Assembly: GCF_008271805.1 (NCBI RefSeq)
Contig: NZ_VSRY01000103.1
Location: 124,001 to 188,000, forward strand
DNA: 64,000 nt
Source: Streptomyces sp. TRM49041
Lineage (GTDB): Bacteria > Actinomycetota > Actinomycetes > Streptomycetales > Streptomycetaceae
Direction of reading: 5' to 3'
Under the pieces are notes generated by a model. The model was not told the origin of the DNA. It was given only the letters and a program-made list of their open reading frames with translations, and made no database searches. Shown one piece after another: positions 25,732 through 34,873 of the stretch (position 1 is the stretch's first letter; each line of letters starts with the position of its first letter). The translations under genes were made by a program, and so were the position numbers.

Positions 25732-27003
25732 TCAGCGGCCGGTGCCGCCGTAGACGACCGCCTCGGCCGAGTCGCTGTCCAGCCCGAAGGCGGTGTGGAC
25801 GGCGCGGACGGCCTCGTTGACGTCGTCGGCGCGGGTGACGACCGAGATGCGGATCTCCGAGGTGGAGATCAGCTCGATGTTCACACCCGCGTCGGAGAGC
25901 GCCTCGAAGAAGGAGGCGGTGACGCCGGGGTTGGTCTTCATGCCCGCGCCGACGAGCGAGATCTTGCCGATCTGGTCGTCGTAGCGCAGGGACTCGAAGC
26001 CGATGGCGGCCTTCTGCTTCTCCAGCGCGTCGATGGCCTTGCGGCCCTCGGTCTTGGGCAGCGTGAAGGAGATGTCCGTCAGACCGGTGGACGCGGCGGA
26101 GACGTTCTGCACCACCATGTCGATGTTGATCTCGGAGTCGGCGATGGTGCGGAAGATCGCGGCGGCCTCGCCCGGCTTGTCGGGCACGCCGACGACGGTG
26201 ATCTTCGCCTCGGAGGTGTCGTGGGCGACACCGGAGATGATGGCCTGCTCCACCTTGCGGTCCCCTTGCGGTTCGTTGCTGACCCACGTGCCCTGGAGCC
26301 CTGAGAAGGAGGAGCGGACGTGGATCGGGATGTTGTAACGGCGTGCGTACTCGACGCAGCGGTGCAGCAGCACCTTGGAGCCGGAGCTGGCGAGCTCCAG
26401 CATGTCCTCGAAGGAGATCCAGTCGATCTTCCGGGCCTTCTTCACGACCCGGGGGTCGGCGGTGAAGACACCGTCGACGTCGGTGTAGATCTCACAGACC
26501 TCGGCGTCGAGGGCGGCGGCGAGCGCCACGGCGGTGGTGTCCGAGCCTCCCCGGCCGAGGGTGGTGATGTCCTTCTTGTCCTGGGAGACGCCCTGGAAGC
26601 CGGCGACGATGGCGATGTTGCCCTCGTCCAGCGCCGTTCGGATCCGGCCCGGCGTGACATCGATGATGCGCGCTTTGTTGTGGACCGAGTCGGTGATGAC
26701 GCCTGCCTGGCTGCCCGTGAACGACTGGGCCTCGTGGCCCAGGTTTTTGATCGCCATGGCCAGCAACGCCATGGAGATACGCTCTCCGGCGGTCAGCAGC
26801 ATGTCGAATTCCCGCCCCGCAGGCATCGGGGATACCTGCTCGGCGAGATCGATCAGCTCGTCCGTCGTGTCGCCCATCGCGGAAACGACGACGACCACCT
26901 GGTGGCCGTTCTGCTTCGCTTCCACGATTCGCTTGGCGACGCGCTTGATGCCCTCGGCATCGGCTACGGAGGAGCCTCCGTACTTCTGCACGACAAGGCC
27001 CAC
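25732..27003 (-). CDS. ask: Aspartokinase
   Basis: A 423-residue aspartate kinase, first enzyme of the aspartate pathway. The kinase domain begins with [12 protein letters not shown] and includes [11 protein letters not shown] and [15 protein letters not shown]; two ACT domains (from about residue 265) provide feedback control by lysine and threonine. In actinobacteria the C-terminal regulatory part is also made as a separate beta subunit from an in-frame internal start; Met codons near residue 200 ([11 protein letters not shown]) are candidates, but I cannot decide from sequence. The GTG start follows GAGGAG by 6 nt. It leads the ask-asd operon. Confidence 0.96.
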   Translation of the reverse strand: MGLVVQKYGGSSVADAEGIKRVAKRIVEAKQNGHQVVVVVSAMGDTTDELIDLAEQVSPMPAGREFDMLLTAGERISMALLAMAIKNLGHEAQSFTGSQAGVITDSVHNKARIIDVTPGRIRTALDEGNIAIVAGFQGVSQDKKDITTLGRGGSDTTAVALAAALDAEVCEIYTDVDGVFTADPRVVKKARKIDWISFEDMLELASSGSKVLLHRCVEYARRYNIPIHVRSSFSGLQGTWVSNEPQGDRKVEQAIISGVAHDTSEAKITVVGVPDKPGEAAAIFRTIADSEINIDMVVQNVSAASTGLTDISFTLPKTEGRKAIDALEKQKAAIGFESLRYDDQIGKISLVGAGMKTNPGVTASFFEALSDAGVNIELISTSEIRISVVTRADDVNEAVRAVHTAFGLDSDSAEAVVYGGTGR

Positions 27004-27259
27004 GTGCGCTCCTCGCTCAATCCGTTTGCGGTCGGCTCAGTTTAACGAGCGACCGGGAAACGCCCCTGAACAGTCACATCGTGAGATGTCCCGCTCATTC
27101 TGTGATCATCCCGGGCACCCGGTCGCTCGGCCGAGCACCTGCCCCGGTCCACGCCGCCTACGCGGAACGTGTGCTGTCTCACATCGCGGGCAGGCATCTT
27201 CCGGCCCGCCTCACCGAGGCCGGAGGCCCCGCGCCCGGGCGGCCCGAGGCGGCGGTGAG

Positions 27260-27919
27260 TCACTTGTGGGAGCGTATGCCCAGCGGTGCGGCGATCTCCT
27301 CGGCCATGACGCGGCCCGCCTCCTCCGCGAGCTCCTCGTCCGCCAGGTCCTCGTCCGTGTCCAGGCCGTCCAGCGCCTCCAGGGGCTGGTCCAGGCGGAC
27401 GTGGGAGACGAGGGACTGGAGGGCGCGGAGGGTCGCCGAGGCCGTCGGGCCCCAGTTGGAGAAGTACGAGAACTGCCACCACCACAGCGCCTCGGTCGTA
27501 CGCCCCGCCCGGTAGTGGGCCAGGCCGTGGCGGAGGTCCATGATGATGTCGGCCAGGTTGTCGGAGATCCGGAACGGCACCGGCGCCTTGCGCGGCTCGT
27601 ACGGGTCGAAGACCTCCGAGAAGACGTCCACCGGGTCCAGCAGCGCGGCGAAACGCTCCCGCAGATCGTCCACGTCCATGTCCGGACCCGTGTCGGGCTC
27701 GTAGCGCTCGTCGGGGACGATGTCCTCGTGCGCGCCCAGCCTGCCGCCGGAGAGCAGCAGCTGCGAGACCTCGAGCAGCAGGAACGGGATGGCACTGTCG
27801 GGCTCGTCGCCCTTTGCCACTTCCGTGGTGGCCACGATGAAGGACTCGATGGAGTCGGCGACCTGGACGGCGAAGCTGTCCGGGTCGAGCGAGTGGGCGT
27901 GGAGTGTGGCGTCAGACAT
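27260..27919 (-). CDS. DUF5063 domain-containing protein
   Basis: A 219-residue acidic helical protein of the DUF5063 family, whose function is unknown. Recognisable segments are [15 protein letters not shown] near residue 25 and [17 protein letters not shown] near residue 125, followed by a Trp-rich [12 protein letters not shown]. The ATG at 27919 overlaps the recR stop by 8 nt (ATGTCTGA), so translation of the two is coupled. The ybaB-recR-DUF5063 order is conserved across Streptomyces, which suggests a housekeeping role connected to recombination or nucleoid function; this is inferred from context only. Confidence 0.85.
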   Translation of the reverse strand: MSDATLHAHSLDPDSFAVQVADSIESFIVATTEVAKGDEPDSAIPFLLLEVSQLLLSGGRLGAHEDIVPDERYEPDTGPDMDVDDLRERFAALLDPVDVFSEVFDPYEPRKAPVPFRISDNLADIIMDLRHGLAHYRAGRTTEALWWWQFSYFSNWGPTASATLRALQSLVSHVRLDQPLEALDGLDTDEDLADEELAEEAGRVMAEEIAAPLGIRSHK

Positions 27920-28511
27920 CGAGGAGTCGTCTCCCTTCGAACGCTCGCCCGAGCGTGACCTCGTCGGCGTATTCCAGGTCTCCGCCAACGGGCAGCCCGC
28001 TGGCGAGGCGCGTGACCTTCAGGCCCATGGGCTTGACCATCCGTGCCAGATACGTCGCGGTGGCCTCCCCCTCCAGGTTGGGGTCGGTCGCCAGGATCAG
28101 CTCGGTGACCGTGCCGTCCGCGAGCCGGGCCAGCAGCTCACGGATCCGCAGATCGTCGGGGCCCACGCCCTCGATCGGGCTGATCGCGCCACCGAGAACG
28201 TGGTACCGCCCCCGGAACTCCCGCGTCCGCTCGATGGCGACGACGTCCTTCGGCTCCTCGACGACACAGATGACCGCGTCGTCCCGGCGGGCGTCCCGGC
28301 AGATGCCGCACCGCTCCTCCTGGGCGACGTTGCCGCACACGGCGCAGAACCGGACCTTCTCCTTGACCTCCAGCAGGGCGTGCGCGAGCCGCCGTACGTC
28401 CGTCGGCTCGGCCTGGAGGATGTGGAAGGCGATCCGCTGCGCGCTCTTGGGACCGACGCCGGGCAGCCTGCCCAGCTCGTCGATGAGGTCCTGGACCACG
28501 CCTTCGTACAA
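27912..28511 (-). CDS. recR: Recombination mediator RecR
   Basis: A 199-residue protein acting with RecF and RecO to load RecA at gaps. The N-terminal helix-hairpin-helix ([18 protein letters not shown]), the Cys4 zinc finger ([16 protein letters not shown]) and the Toprim domain beginning [10 protein letters not shown] are all complete. The start is TTG, supported by GAGAGG 8 nt upstream and by the universal [15 protein letters not shown]-terminus. It lies downstream of ybaB and overlaps the DUF5063 gene by 8 nt. Confidence 0.97.
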   Translation of the reverse strand: MYEGVVQDLIDELGRLPGVGPKSAQRIAFHILQAEPTDVRRLAHALLEVKEKVRFCAVCGNVAQEERCGICRDARRDDAVICVVEEPKDVVAIERTREFRGRYHVLGGAISPIEGVGPDDLRIRELLARLADGTVTELILATDPNLEGEATATYLARMVKPMGLKVTRLASGLPVGGDLEYADEVTLGRAFEGRRLLDV

Positions 28512-28598
28512 CGGAACGCCTCTCCGGGAGTGCAGTCTTGGTGCTTACGGTAGTTGCTGGGGGTGCGCCGCAGAAGCCTCAGCGGGTGGCGGTACGGA

Positions 28599-28934
28599 TC
28601 AGAACGGCAGGCCCGGCATGCCGCCCAGCCCCTGGGCCAGCGGGCCGAGCTTCTGCTGCTGCAGCTGCTGCGCGTTCTCGTTCGCGGCGTGCACGGCCGC
28701 GACGACCAGGTCGGCGAGCGTCTCGGTGTCTTCCGGGTCGACCGCCTTGGGGTCGATGGCCAGGGCCCGCAGCTCGCCGGCGCCGGTGACCGTGGCCTTC
28801 ACCAGGCCGCCGCCCGCCTGTCCTTCGACCTCCGTACGCGCCAGCTCCTCCTGGGCCTGCGCGAGGTCCTGCTGCATCTTCTGGGCCTGCTGGAGCAGCT
28901 GCTGCATGTTGGGCTGGCCACCACCGGGGATCAC
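28599..28934 (-). CDS. ybaB: YbaB/EbfC family nucleoid-associated protein
   Basis: A 111-residue DNA-binding protein of the YbaB/EbfC family, usually encoded next to recR. The central helix is Gln-rich ([21 protein letters not shown]) and is followed by the conserved [16 protein letters not shown] strand region and [18 protein letters not shown] 28934 is preferred: AGGAG lies 5 nt upstream and family members begin [16 protein letters not shown] 6 nt earlier sits directly on the ribosome site. Confidence 0.94.
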   Translation of the reverse strand: MIPGGGQPNMQQLLQQAQKMQQDLAQAQEELARTEVEGQAGGGLVKATVTGAGELRALAIDPKAVDPEDTETLADLVVAAVHAANENAQQLQQQKLGPLAQGLGGMPGLPF

Positions 28935-29237
28935 GGTCACTCCTGGCGCGTCGAGACGATTCTTTTCGGTTACGGCCGAGCCTACGTGTTAACCGGGCGG
29001 CTCGCCCCACGCACGCCGAGACACTCTTTAGGGTGAAAGACTGGCGCGCCCCCTACCTGATCAAGCCCCACTTGCGGGCGGAAATCCTGGGGTTTCGCCC
29101 CCGTGGACCACCATTCGGCGGTAGGAAGGGCTGGCACCACGCACCGCTACCCACCGCTACCCACCGCCAGGGACCGCCACGGACCGCACATCACCGCACG
29201 TCACGCATTGTCACGCAGAGCGCAGAGGAGTGCCCCG

Positions 29238-29957
29238 GTGAGCCAGCCGGAGATGCAGCCCGGGGGGCCCGCCCGGGGGGAGGATCTGAGCGGACGGCCG
29301 TTCCCGCTCGGTGACTGGGGCGAGCCGGCCGAGCGGCTGCACGAGCTCTACCGGTGGGTCGAGGGAAACGCCCTGCGCACCGCCGACTGGTATCTGGCCG
29401 ACCGGGTGTGGAAGCGCCGCGGCGCCCGCGCCCTGCGGGCCGGTACGGCGCTGGGCTCGGTCCTCGGCGCCGCGTTGCCGCTCCTGGACCTCACGGGCGC
29501 CCTCGACGGCGCGGCCGGCTGGGGCTATCTGTCGCTGCTGCTCGCCGCCGCGTGCATGGCGTGCGACCGCTACTTCGGTCTCACATCCGGCTGGATGCGG
29601 GACGTCGCCACGGCACAGGCGGTGCAGCGGCGCCTCCAGACCCTCCAGTTCGACTGGGCGTCGGAGAGCGTACGAGAGGTGCTCGGCCCCGCCGAGGGCA
29701 CGGCGGGCGAGGCCGCGGAGCGCTGCCTGGGCGTGCTGCGGCGGTTCACCGAGGACGTGACGGAACTCGTCCGGGCCGAGACGGCCGACTGGATGGTGGA
29801 GTTCCGGTCGGGACCGGCACCGCTGGTGACACAGGGCCTGAACACCGCCCCGCAGCGACCGGAGGCGGGCGGCGGACAGACGCCGGGGACCCGATTCCCG
29901 CTCCCCCCGGCGGCCCGCCCGAACATGCCCCGCCAGCGCCCCCCGGAGCCCCGCTGA
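29238..29957 (+). CDS. SLATT domain-containing membrane protein
   Basis: A 239-residue protein with a soluble N-terminus, two adjacent membrane helices (about residues 68-90 and 95-115) and a C-terminal helical cytoplasmic part, ending in a Pro/Arg-rich tail. The pattern, an amphipathic helix (LYRWVEGNALRTADWYLADR) before a two-helix hairpin and a long helix after it, fits the SLATT family of two-TM predicted pore effectors found in nucleotide-signalled immune systems. No SMODS/CD-NTase, SLOG or TIR gene is next to it, so a defence role is not established. GTG 29238 follows GAGGAG by 7 nt. Confidence 0.7.
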   Translation: MSQPEMQPGGPARGEDLSGRPFPLGDWGEPAERLHELYRWVEGNALRTADWYLADRVWKRRGARALRAGTALGSVLGAALPLLDLTGALDGAAGWGYLSLLLAAACMACDRYFGLTSGWMRDVATAQAVQRRLQTLQFDWASESVREVLGPAEGTAGEAAERCLGVLRRFTEDVTELVRAETADWMVEFRSGPAPLVTQGLNTAPQRPEAGGGQTPGTRFPLPPAARPNMPRQRPPEPR

Positions 29958-30087
29958 ACCGGAGCGTCCGAGCCCGAGCCGCTGAGTCCGGGCCGCTGAA
30001 CCGAAGCGTCTGAGCCGGAGTCGTCGGCCATCGGCCCCGAGCCGGTCGGCTCTGTCGCGGCGCCGGCGCCGGCCCCGGCAAGCGGCG

Positions 30088-30738
30088 TCAGCTGAAGATG
30101 ATCATCGAGCCCTGGCCGAGGCTCCGGGTCGCCGCCGCGTGCAGGCCCAGCCACACATGCCGCTCACGGGCGAACGGGTTGTCGTCGTGCGCCATCGGGG
30201 CCGCCGGCTCCTCCAGCGACGTGGGGTGCCGCGGCGGCTCCGGCGCGGAGGGCGGGTTCGCCGGGTCGATCCCGATCGACGGGGCGACGTACTCGAGTTC
30301 GCGCAGCAGGCCCTGTGCGGAGCCGAGCGGACCGCCACCGGCCAGCAGCTCCTCGGTGGACAGCGGCGCCGGGAAGTCCACCGGCACGTACGCGCCCGCG
30401 TGGTCGTAGTGCCAGACCAGGTGCGACTGCTGCGCCGTCGACTCGAACATCTCCAGCAACTGCTCGTAGTCGCCGCCCAACTCGTCGACCGGGGTCACCG
30501 CGAGCCCGCAGAGCTGCAGCAGATACGCCCGGCGCAGGAAGTGCAGGGCGTCGTAGTCGAACCCGGCGACCGGCGCGACATCGCCCGACAGGCCCGGCAT
30601 GTACGCGAAGACGGGGACGTTCGGCAGACCGGACTCGGTCAACGCCCGGTCGTACGCGGCGATCTCCTCGGCGAAGGGGTTGTCGGGGCTGTGGCACAGC
30701 ACATCGACAAGGGGGACCAGCCACAGGTCACAGGCCAA
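30088..30738 (-). CDS. Conserved hypothetical protein, 216 aa
   Basis: I do not recognise a family. The protein is soluble and acidic: an alpha/beta N-terminal half (LWLVPLVDVLCHSPDNPFAE, then PVFAYMPGLSGDVAPVAG), a Trp/Tyr-rich middle (HLVWHYDHAGAYVPVDF) and a short C-terminal segment RHVWLGLHAAATRSLGQGSM. The start is TTG with no clear ribosome site, but the N-terminal sequence looks genuinely coding; a later GTG near residue 12 is an alternative. It is convergent with the SLATT gene and divergent from the 30970 gene. Confidence 0.6.
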   Translation of the reverse strand: MACDLWLVPLVDVLCHSPDNPFAEEIAAYDRALTESGLPNVPVFAYMPGLSGDVAPVAGFDYDALHFLRRAYLLQLCGLAVTPVDELGGDYEQLLEMFESTAQQSHLVWHYDHAGAYVPVDFPAPLSTEELLAGGGPLGSAQGLLRELEYVAPSIGIDPANPPSAPEPPRHPTSLEEPAAPMAHDDNPFARERHVWLGLHAAATRSLGQGSMIIFS

Positions 30739-30969
30739 CGGTTGACTCGCTCTCGGGTCGGGGCGACGGACAGACTAGTGCAGGACCCTTACCCATACCG
30801 CCCGCCTGACCATCCCCGGCGCACATGCCGCGCGGGCCGGCCCGGAGCGCGTGGGCGCGGCACGGCGGACACCGGGCACCCGCCCGCCGACGGCCCACGG
30901 CGCGTTGTCAGACCTCCCCTCTAATGTCGGGCGGGCAGGGCACGACAGCAGCCGAGAGAGAGAACACCC

Positions 30970-31509
30970 ATGCACGAGTTCACGGGTCGATGGGAGCTGG
31001 ACGGCACAGTGTCGACGGGCTCCCCGGTAAAGCACCAGTTCGCCGACGGCGAGGAGCCCGCCGCGGTCGTCGGCGATCTCCGGATGCCGCTGCGGGAGTT
31101 CAACCGGCGGTGGCTGGCCGGCCAGGTCTTCGAGGAGGTGCCGCCGCTCCGGCCCGCCTCCGGGCTCTCGCTCACCGTCGCACCCGATCTGACTTTCGCC
31201 GAGACCGGCGGCGCCCCGGTGGACTGGTTCACCGACGATGGGGTGCGTGAGTCCAAGGCCGTACCGTTCGGCGGCCGGATCGTCACCACGGCCGTCGGCA
31301 GCTTTCTGCTGCTGCGCGAGCCGGTGAGTTATGCCGCGCCCTACCGGGACACCGATGTCATACGCCCCCGTCTGGACGACGGCGACACCACGATCACCGA
31401 CATCGTCGCGGTCGAGGGCGACCGGCTGCGGCGCACCGTGTCCGTGATCACCGACGGTATGTACACCGACCGGATCCGGTACGAATACCGCCGCGTTCCG
31501 GTCGACTGA
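30970..31509 (+). CDS. Hypothetical beta-rich protein, 179 aa
   Basis: Unrecognised. No signal peptide or membrane helix. The pattern of alternating residues (FTGRWELDGTV at the start, RTVSVITDGMYTDRIRYEYR at the end) suggests a lipocalin- or avidin-like beta barrel of 170-180 residues. AGAGAGAAC precedes the ATG. The preceding 231-bp gap separates it from a divergent hypothetical gene. Function cannot be inferred from neighbours. Confidence 0.6.
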   Translation: MHEFTGRWELDGTVSTGSPVKHQFADGEEPAAVVGDLRMPLREFNRRWLAGQVFEEVPPLRPASGLSLTVAPDLTFAETGGAPVDWFTDDGVRESKAVPFGGRIVTTAVGSFLLLREPVSYAAPYRDTDVIRPRLDDGDTTITDIVAVEGDRLRRTVSVITDGMYTDRIRYEYRRVPVD

Positions 31510-31720
31510 TGCGCCTGACGGCACGTCACCACCGCTGGAACGGCGGGCGTGAGTCGGAGGCGTCGTCCAGTGACAGCAGCGTGGTCTCCTCGCCCACGTG
31601 AGGCTGGGGCCCGCGTGACCCGGCGCTCCGGCGCGCCAGGCGCGAGCCGACGCCCCACGCCGGGAGGGCGGCACCCCGTACTCCGGGGAACATCACCATG
31701 CCGCCGGAGGTTCACCCGTC

Positions 31721-32299
31721 ATGGCGATCATTCACAAGACCACGATGAGTCCGACCAAGTTGGAGCTCCTCGCCGCCTGGCTGCCCGGCCGGTCCTGGTA
31801 CGGCGGCGTCGCGGGCCGTGAGCCGGAGCTCGCCAGGGCCGGCGGGTTCCGGCTCGACGACCCGGAGGGCGAGGTGGGCATCGAGTTCATGGTGGTCACC
31901 GACACCTCGGGCGACGAGCCGCGCTCGTACCATGTGCCGCTCACCTACCGCGGCGCCCCGCTCGACGGAGCCGACGAGGCCCTGATCGGTACGACCGAGC
32001 ACGGAGTGCTGGGCACGCGCTGGGTCTACGACGGCACCCATGACCCCGTGCTCGTCACCCAGGTCCTCGCGCTCGTCCAGGGCAAGGCGGAGCCGCAGGC
32101 GCAGAGCGAGAGCGACACCCCGGACCCGACCGTCGCCGCCCGTCTCGACGGGGAGTTCGACCCGGACCGCGTCGCCGTCGAGGCGGTGCGCGTGCCCCGG
32201 GCGACCGAGGACGGCGCCCTGGGGTCCGTCACCGCGCCCTGGAGCCGAGCGGACGGTGAGTCGAGCCGGGGCGTGTTCTTCCTCGTACGGGAGCGCTAG
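31721..32299 (+). CDS. Stand-alone maltokinase N-terminal cap-like domain protein
   Basis: A 192-residue soluble protein resembling only the N-terminal cap of actinobacterial maltokinase (TKLELLAAWLPGRSWYGG, RSYHVPLTYRGAPLDGADEAL, VYDGTHDPVLVTQVL). In maltokinase (Mak) the cap precedes the kinase core that phosphorylates maltose for glycogen synthesis by GlgE. Here the kinase is missing altogether: the protein stops after a divergent second beta region (VEAVRVPRATEDGALGS), and no kinase or treS/glgE gene follows. It may be a regulator or binding protein. GGAGG precedes the ATG by 8 nt. Confidence 0.75.
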   Translation: MAIIHKTTMSPTKLELLAAWLPGRSWYGGVAGREPELARAGGFRLDDPEGEVGIEFMVVTDTSGDEPRSYHVPLTYRGAPLDGADEALIGTTEHGVLGTRWVYDGTHDPVLVTQVLALVQGKAEPQAQSESDTPDPTVAARLDGEFDPDRVAVEAVRVPRATEDGALGSVTAPWSRADGESSRGVFFLVRER

Positions 32300-32301
32300 G
32301 C

Positions 32302-32375
32302 CGTATCCGGCGGATCTCCCCCGCCCCGCCGCTTCCCGGGGCGGGGTGGAGAAAGACCCGCCGGACACTGCCTGG
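32302..32375. repeat. Palindromic intergenic element/terminator, copy A
   Basis: Between two convergent genes: an outer inverted repeat TCCGGCGG ... CCGCCGGA (followed by CACTGCCTGGC) encloses an inner hairpin CCCCGCC ... GGCGGGG. The outer arms match the element at 54128-54201. It probably terminates transcription in both directions. Confidence 0.55.
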
Positions 32376-32386
32376 CCAGGCGATGG

Positions 32387-33241
32387 CTAGGCGTGGCGGT
32401 CCGGGGCAGGCCGGGGCGTCGGGAGGCACTCCAGGTGGGTGGCCCAGCGGAGGGCGTGGGTGTTGTAGGCGTCCAGGACGGCGACGATCTGGTCGGGGGT
32501 GCCCAGGGACACCGCGTCGACCAGGTCCTCATGGCCGCTCCACAGCCAGTCGCGGAGTCTGCGGTCGCCGCGCAGGTACGGGACGGCGAACACCCATGCC
32601 TGGACGCGGAGGCGGTGCAGGAAGTCGGCGATGTAGTGGTTGGCGACGAGCCCGCCCAGCTCCCGCCAGAACCTCAGGTCGTAGCCGATCAGGATGTCCA
32701 GGTCCCCGGCCCGCGCCGCCCGCGCCGCCGCCTCCGCCCGGCGCCGCACCGAGACAAGGGCCGCCACGGGGACGCACGGGACGTGGGCCCCTGGGACGCC
32801 GAGAGTGCCCGGGACGCCGGGAGTGCCCGGGGCGGCGGGAGTGCCCGGGGCACCGAGAGTGCCCGCGACGCCGGGAGTGCCCGGTGCACCGGGAGTGCCC
32901 GGGGCGGCGGGAGCCCCGGTGTCCCCCGCGCCGCCCCTCGGGTACCGGCGCAGTATGCCGTCGACGATCAGGGACCGCGCCTCCACCATGCCCCGGTAGT
33001 CGTCGACCGTGAACTGGTGCACGCGGAAACCCTTGTGCTGGTCCGAGTCCAGCAGCCCCTGCGCCGACAGGTCGACCAGTGCCTCCCGCACGGGCGTCGC
33101 GGACACCCCGTACTGCTCGGCGATCTGTTTGACCGTGAATTCCTGCCCCGGCTGGAGACGCCCCGCGAGCACCTCGTCACGCAGCGCATCCGCGATCTGC
33201 TGACGAAGAGTGCTGCGGGTCACAGGTCCGCTCGCGACCAT
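32387..33241 (-). CDS. GntR family (FCD) transcriptional regulator with collagen-like insert
   Basis: A 284-residue regulator. The N-terminal winged helix spans about residues 8-72 (LRQQIADALRDEVLAGRL, then EQYGVSATPVREALVDL) and the C-terminal FCD ligand domain about 155-275, with metal-ligand candidates in DLRFWRELGG, HEDLVDAV and YNTHALRW. Between the first FCD helix and the rest is a roughly 50-residue insert (about 103-152) of Gly-X-Pro/Thr triplets such as GAPGTPGVAGTLG, encoded by a tandem DNA repeat. The insert does not break the frame. FCD regulators sense small acids or sugars; the target may be the class III aminotransferase gene 80 bp away. Confidence 0.88.
   Translation of the reverse strand: MVASGPVTRSTLRQQIADALRDEVLAGRLQPGQEFTVKQIAEQYGVSATPVREALVDLSAQGLLDSDQHKGFRVHQFTVDDYRGMVEARSLIVDGILRRYPRGGAGDTGAPAAPGTPGAPGTPGVAGTLGAPGTPAAPGTPGVPGTLGVPGAHVPCVPVAALVSVRRRAEAAARAARAGDLDILIGYDLRFWRELGGLVANHYIADFLHRLRVQAWVFAVPYLRGDRRLRDWLWSGHEDLVDAVSLGTPDQIVAVLDAYNTHALRWATHLECLPTPRPAPDRHA
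32776..32935. repeat. 21-bp-type tandem repeat encoding collagen-like segment
   Basis: GGGAGTGCCCGGGGC-like units (with GAGAGTGCCC variants) recur about seven times inside the GntR gene, in multiples of 3 nt so the frame is kept. The encoded peptide is a Gly-X-Y repeat. Confidence 0.8.
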
Positions 33242-33321
33242 GGGCAGGTCCCCTCCGTCCGGTTTCGGACACCTTAAGCCAGTCGGAGGGGGTCACTTGA
33301 AGGGGTTCGGCGAGGCGGATG

Positions 33322-34677
33322 TCACACAGTGTGTTCGTCGGCCACCGACAGCGCCTCGTCCAGCGCCGCGAGGCCCTCCTTCGCCTCCGCGTCGGTGAGG
33401 TTGCAGGGGGGTACGACGTGTGTGCGATTCATGTTGACGAAGGGCCACAGGCCGCGCGCGCGGCAGGCCGCCGTGAACGCCGCCATCGGGGCGTTCGCCT
33501 CCCCCACCGCCCCGTACGGCACCAGCGGCTCCCGCGTCTCCCGGTCCCGCACCAGCTCCACCGCCCAGAAGGCCCCCATGCCCCGCACCTCCCCGACCGA
33601 GGGGTGGCGCTCGGACAGTGCCCGCAGCCCGGGCCCGAGGATCTCCGCACCCAGCCGGTCGGCGCTCTCCACCACCCCCTCCTCCGCCATGACCCGCACG
33701 GTCTCCACCGCCGCCGCGCAGGCCAGCGGATGCCCGGAGTACGTCAGCCCGCCCGGGTACGGCCGCCGCTCGAACGTCGCGGCGATCTCGGGCGAGAGGG
33801 CGACGCCGCCCAGCGGTACGTACCCGGAGTTGACGCCCTTGGCGAAGGTCAACAGGTCCGGCACGACGCCGAAGTGCTCGGCGGCGAACCACCGCCCCGT
33901 GCGCCCGAACCCGGCCATGACCTCGTCCAGGACGAGGACGATGCCGTGCCGGTCGCACAGCTCCCGCACCCCCGCCAGGTAACCGGGCGGCGGCGGCATG
34001 ATCCCCGCCGTGCCCGGCACCGTCTCCAGGACGATCGCCGCGACGGTCCCGGGCCCCTCGAACGCGACCGTGTCCTCCAGGTGCGCGAGCGCCCGCTCGC
34101 ACTCCTGCGCCTCGGTCTCCGAGTAGAACGGCGACCGGTAGAGGTACGGCCCCCAGAAGTGGACCACTCCCGCCGCGCCCGTGTCGGACGGCCAGCGGCG
34201 CGGGTCGCCGGTCAGGTGGATCGCGGTGGACGTGGCGCCGTGGTACGAGCGGTACGCGCTGAGCACCTTGTGGCGTCCGGTGTGCAGCCGGGCCATACGG
34301 ACGGCGTTCTCGACCGCCTCGGCTCCGCCGTTCGTGAAGAAGATCTTGTCGAGGTCGCCGGGCGTGCGCTCGGCGATCAGCCGGGCGGCCTCGGAGCGTA
34401 CGTCGACGGCGAACCCGGGCGCGAAGACAGCGAGCCTGGCGGCCTGCTCCTGGACCGCGGCGACGACCCGGGGGTGCTGGTAGCCGATGTTGCTGAAGAC
34501 GAGACCGCTCGTGAAGTCGAGGTAGCGATTGCCGTCGTAGTCCCAGAAGTACGCGCCCCGGGCGCCAGCGACGGCGAGCGGGTCGATCAGTCCCTGGGCG
34601 GACCAGGAGTGGAAGACATGTGCGCGGTCGGCGGCCTTGACGGCGGCGCCCGCCTGCGGATCGGCGAGAGGGGTCAT
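33322..34677 (-). CDS. Class III aminotransferase (aspartate aminotransferase family)
   Basis: A 451-residue PLP-dependent transaminase of the class III (omega-amino acid) family. The cofactor-phosphate loop FFTNGGAEAVENA, the LVLDEVMAGFGRTG segment and the Schiff-base lysine Lys280 in TFAKGVNSGYVPLGG are intact. Relatives use pyruvate as amine acceptor with beta-alanine, taurine, putrescine or similar donors; the substrate here is not determined. The ATG at 34677 gives the usual length; the longer frame upstream runs into the palindromic operator region. It faces the DJ-1/MarR operon and lies 80 bp from the GntR gene. Confidence 0.9.
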   Translation of the reverse strand: MTPLADPQAGAAVKAADRAHVFHSWSAQGLIDPLAVAGARGAYFWDYDGNRYLDFTSGLVFSNIGYQHPRVVAAVQEQAARLAVFAPGFAVDVRSEAARLIAERTPGDLDKIFFTNGGAEAVENAVRMARLHTGRHKVLSAYRSYHGATSTAIHLTGDPRRWPSDTGAAGVVHFWGPYLYRSPFYSETEAQECERALAHLEDTVAFEGPGTVAAIVLETVPGTAGIMPPPPGYLAGVRELCDRHGIVLVLDEVMAGFGRTGRWFAAEHFGVVPDLLTFAKGVNSGYVPLGGVALSPEIAATFERRPYPGGLTYSGHPLACAAAVETVRVMAEEGVVESADRLGAEILGPGLRALSERHPSVGEVRGMGAFWAVELVRDRETREPLVPYGAVGEANAPMAAFTAACRARGLWPFVNMNRTHVVPPCNLTDAEAKEGLAALDEALSVADEHTV

Positions 34678-34803
34678 GCGGGCGAGGGTAGGAAGCGCGG
34701 ACCGGTCGGGGACATGGCCATCTTGTATGGGGGTGGGCGTACGGATCGGCAGGGTGTCGGGGCGGGCCGGGCCGCCCGGGGCGGCGGGCGCGCCGGCCAG
34801 CGA

Positions 34804-34840
34804 TTGACAGCAAGCTGTCATTATGACAGCCTGTTGTCAT
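34804..34840. promoter_or_regulatory. Two tandem palindromes, probable MarR operator
   Basis: TTGACAGCAAGCTGTCAT (34804-34821) and ATGACAGCCTGTTGTCAT (34823-34840) are two imperfect copies of one palindrome (TGACAG-N4-CTGTCA type), with centres 19 bp apart, or about two helical turns. They lie 33 bp before the DJ-1 start and between divergent genes; a TTGACA -35-like hexamer overlaps the first copy. They fit autoregulation by the MarR protein encoded at 35479-35925. Confidence 0.7.
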
Positions 34841-34873
34841 ATAGAGCAGGCCACCAGCGCCCAGGAGGCGGCC

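Noticed and set aside
32776..32935. CRISPR-like repeat array
   Set aside because: Units are adjacent without unique spacers and stay in the reading frame of the GntR gene.
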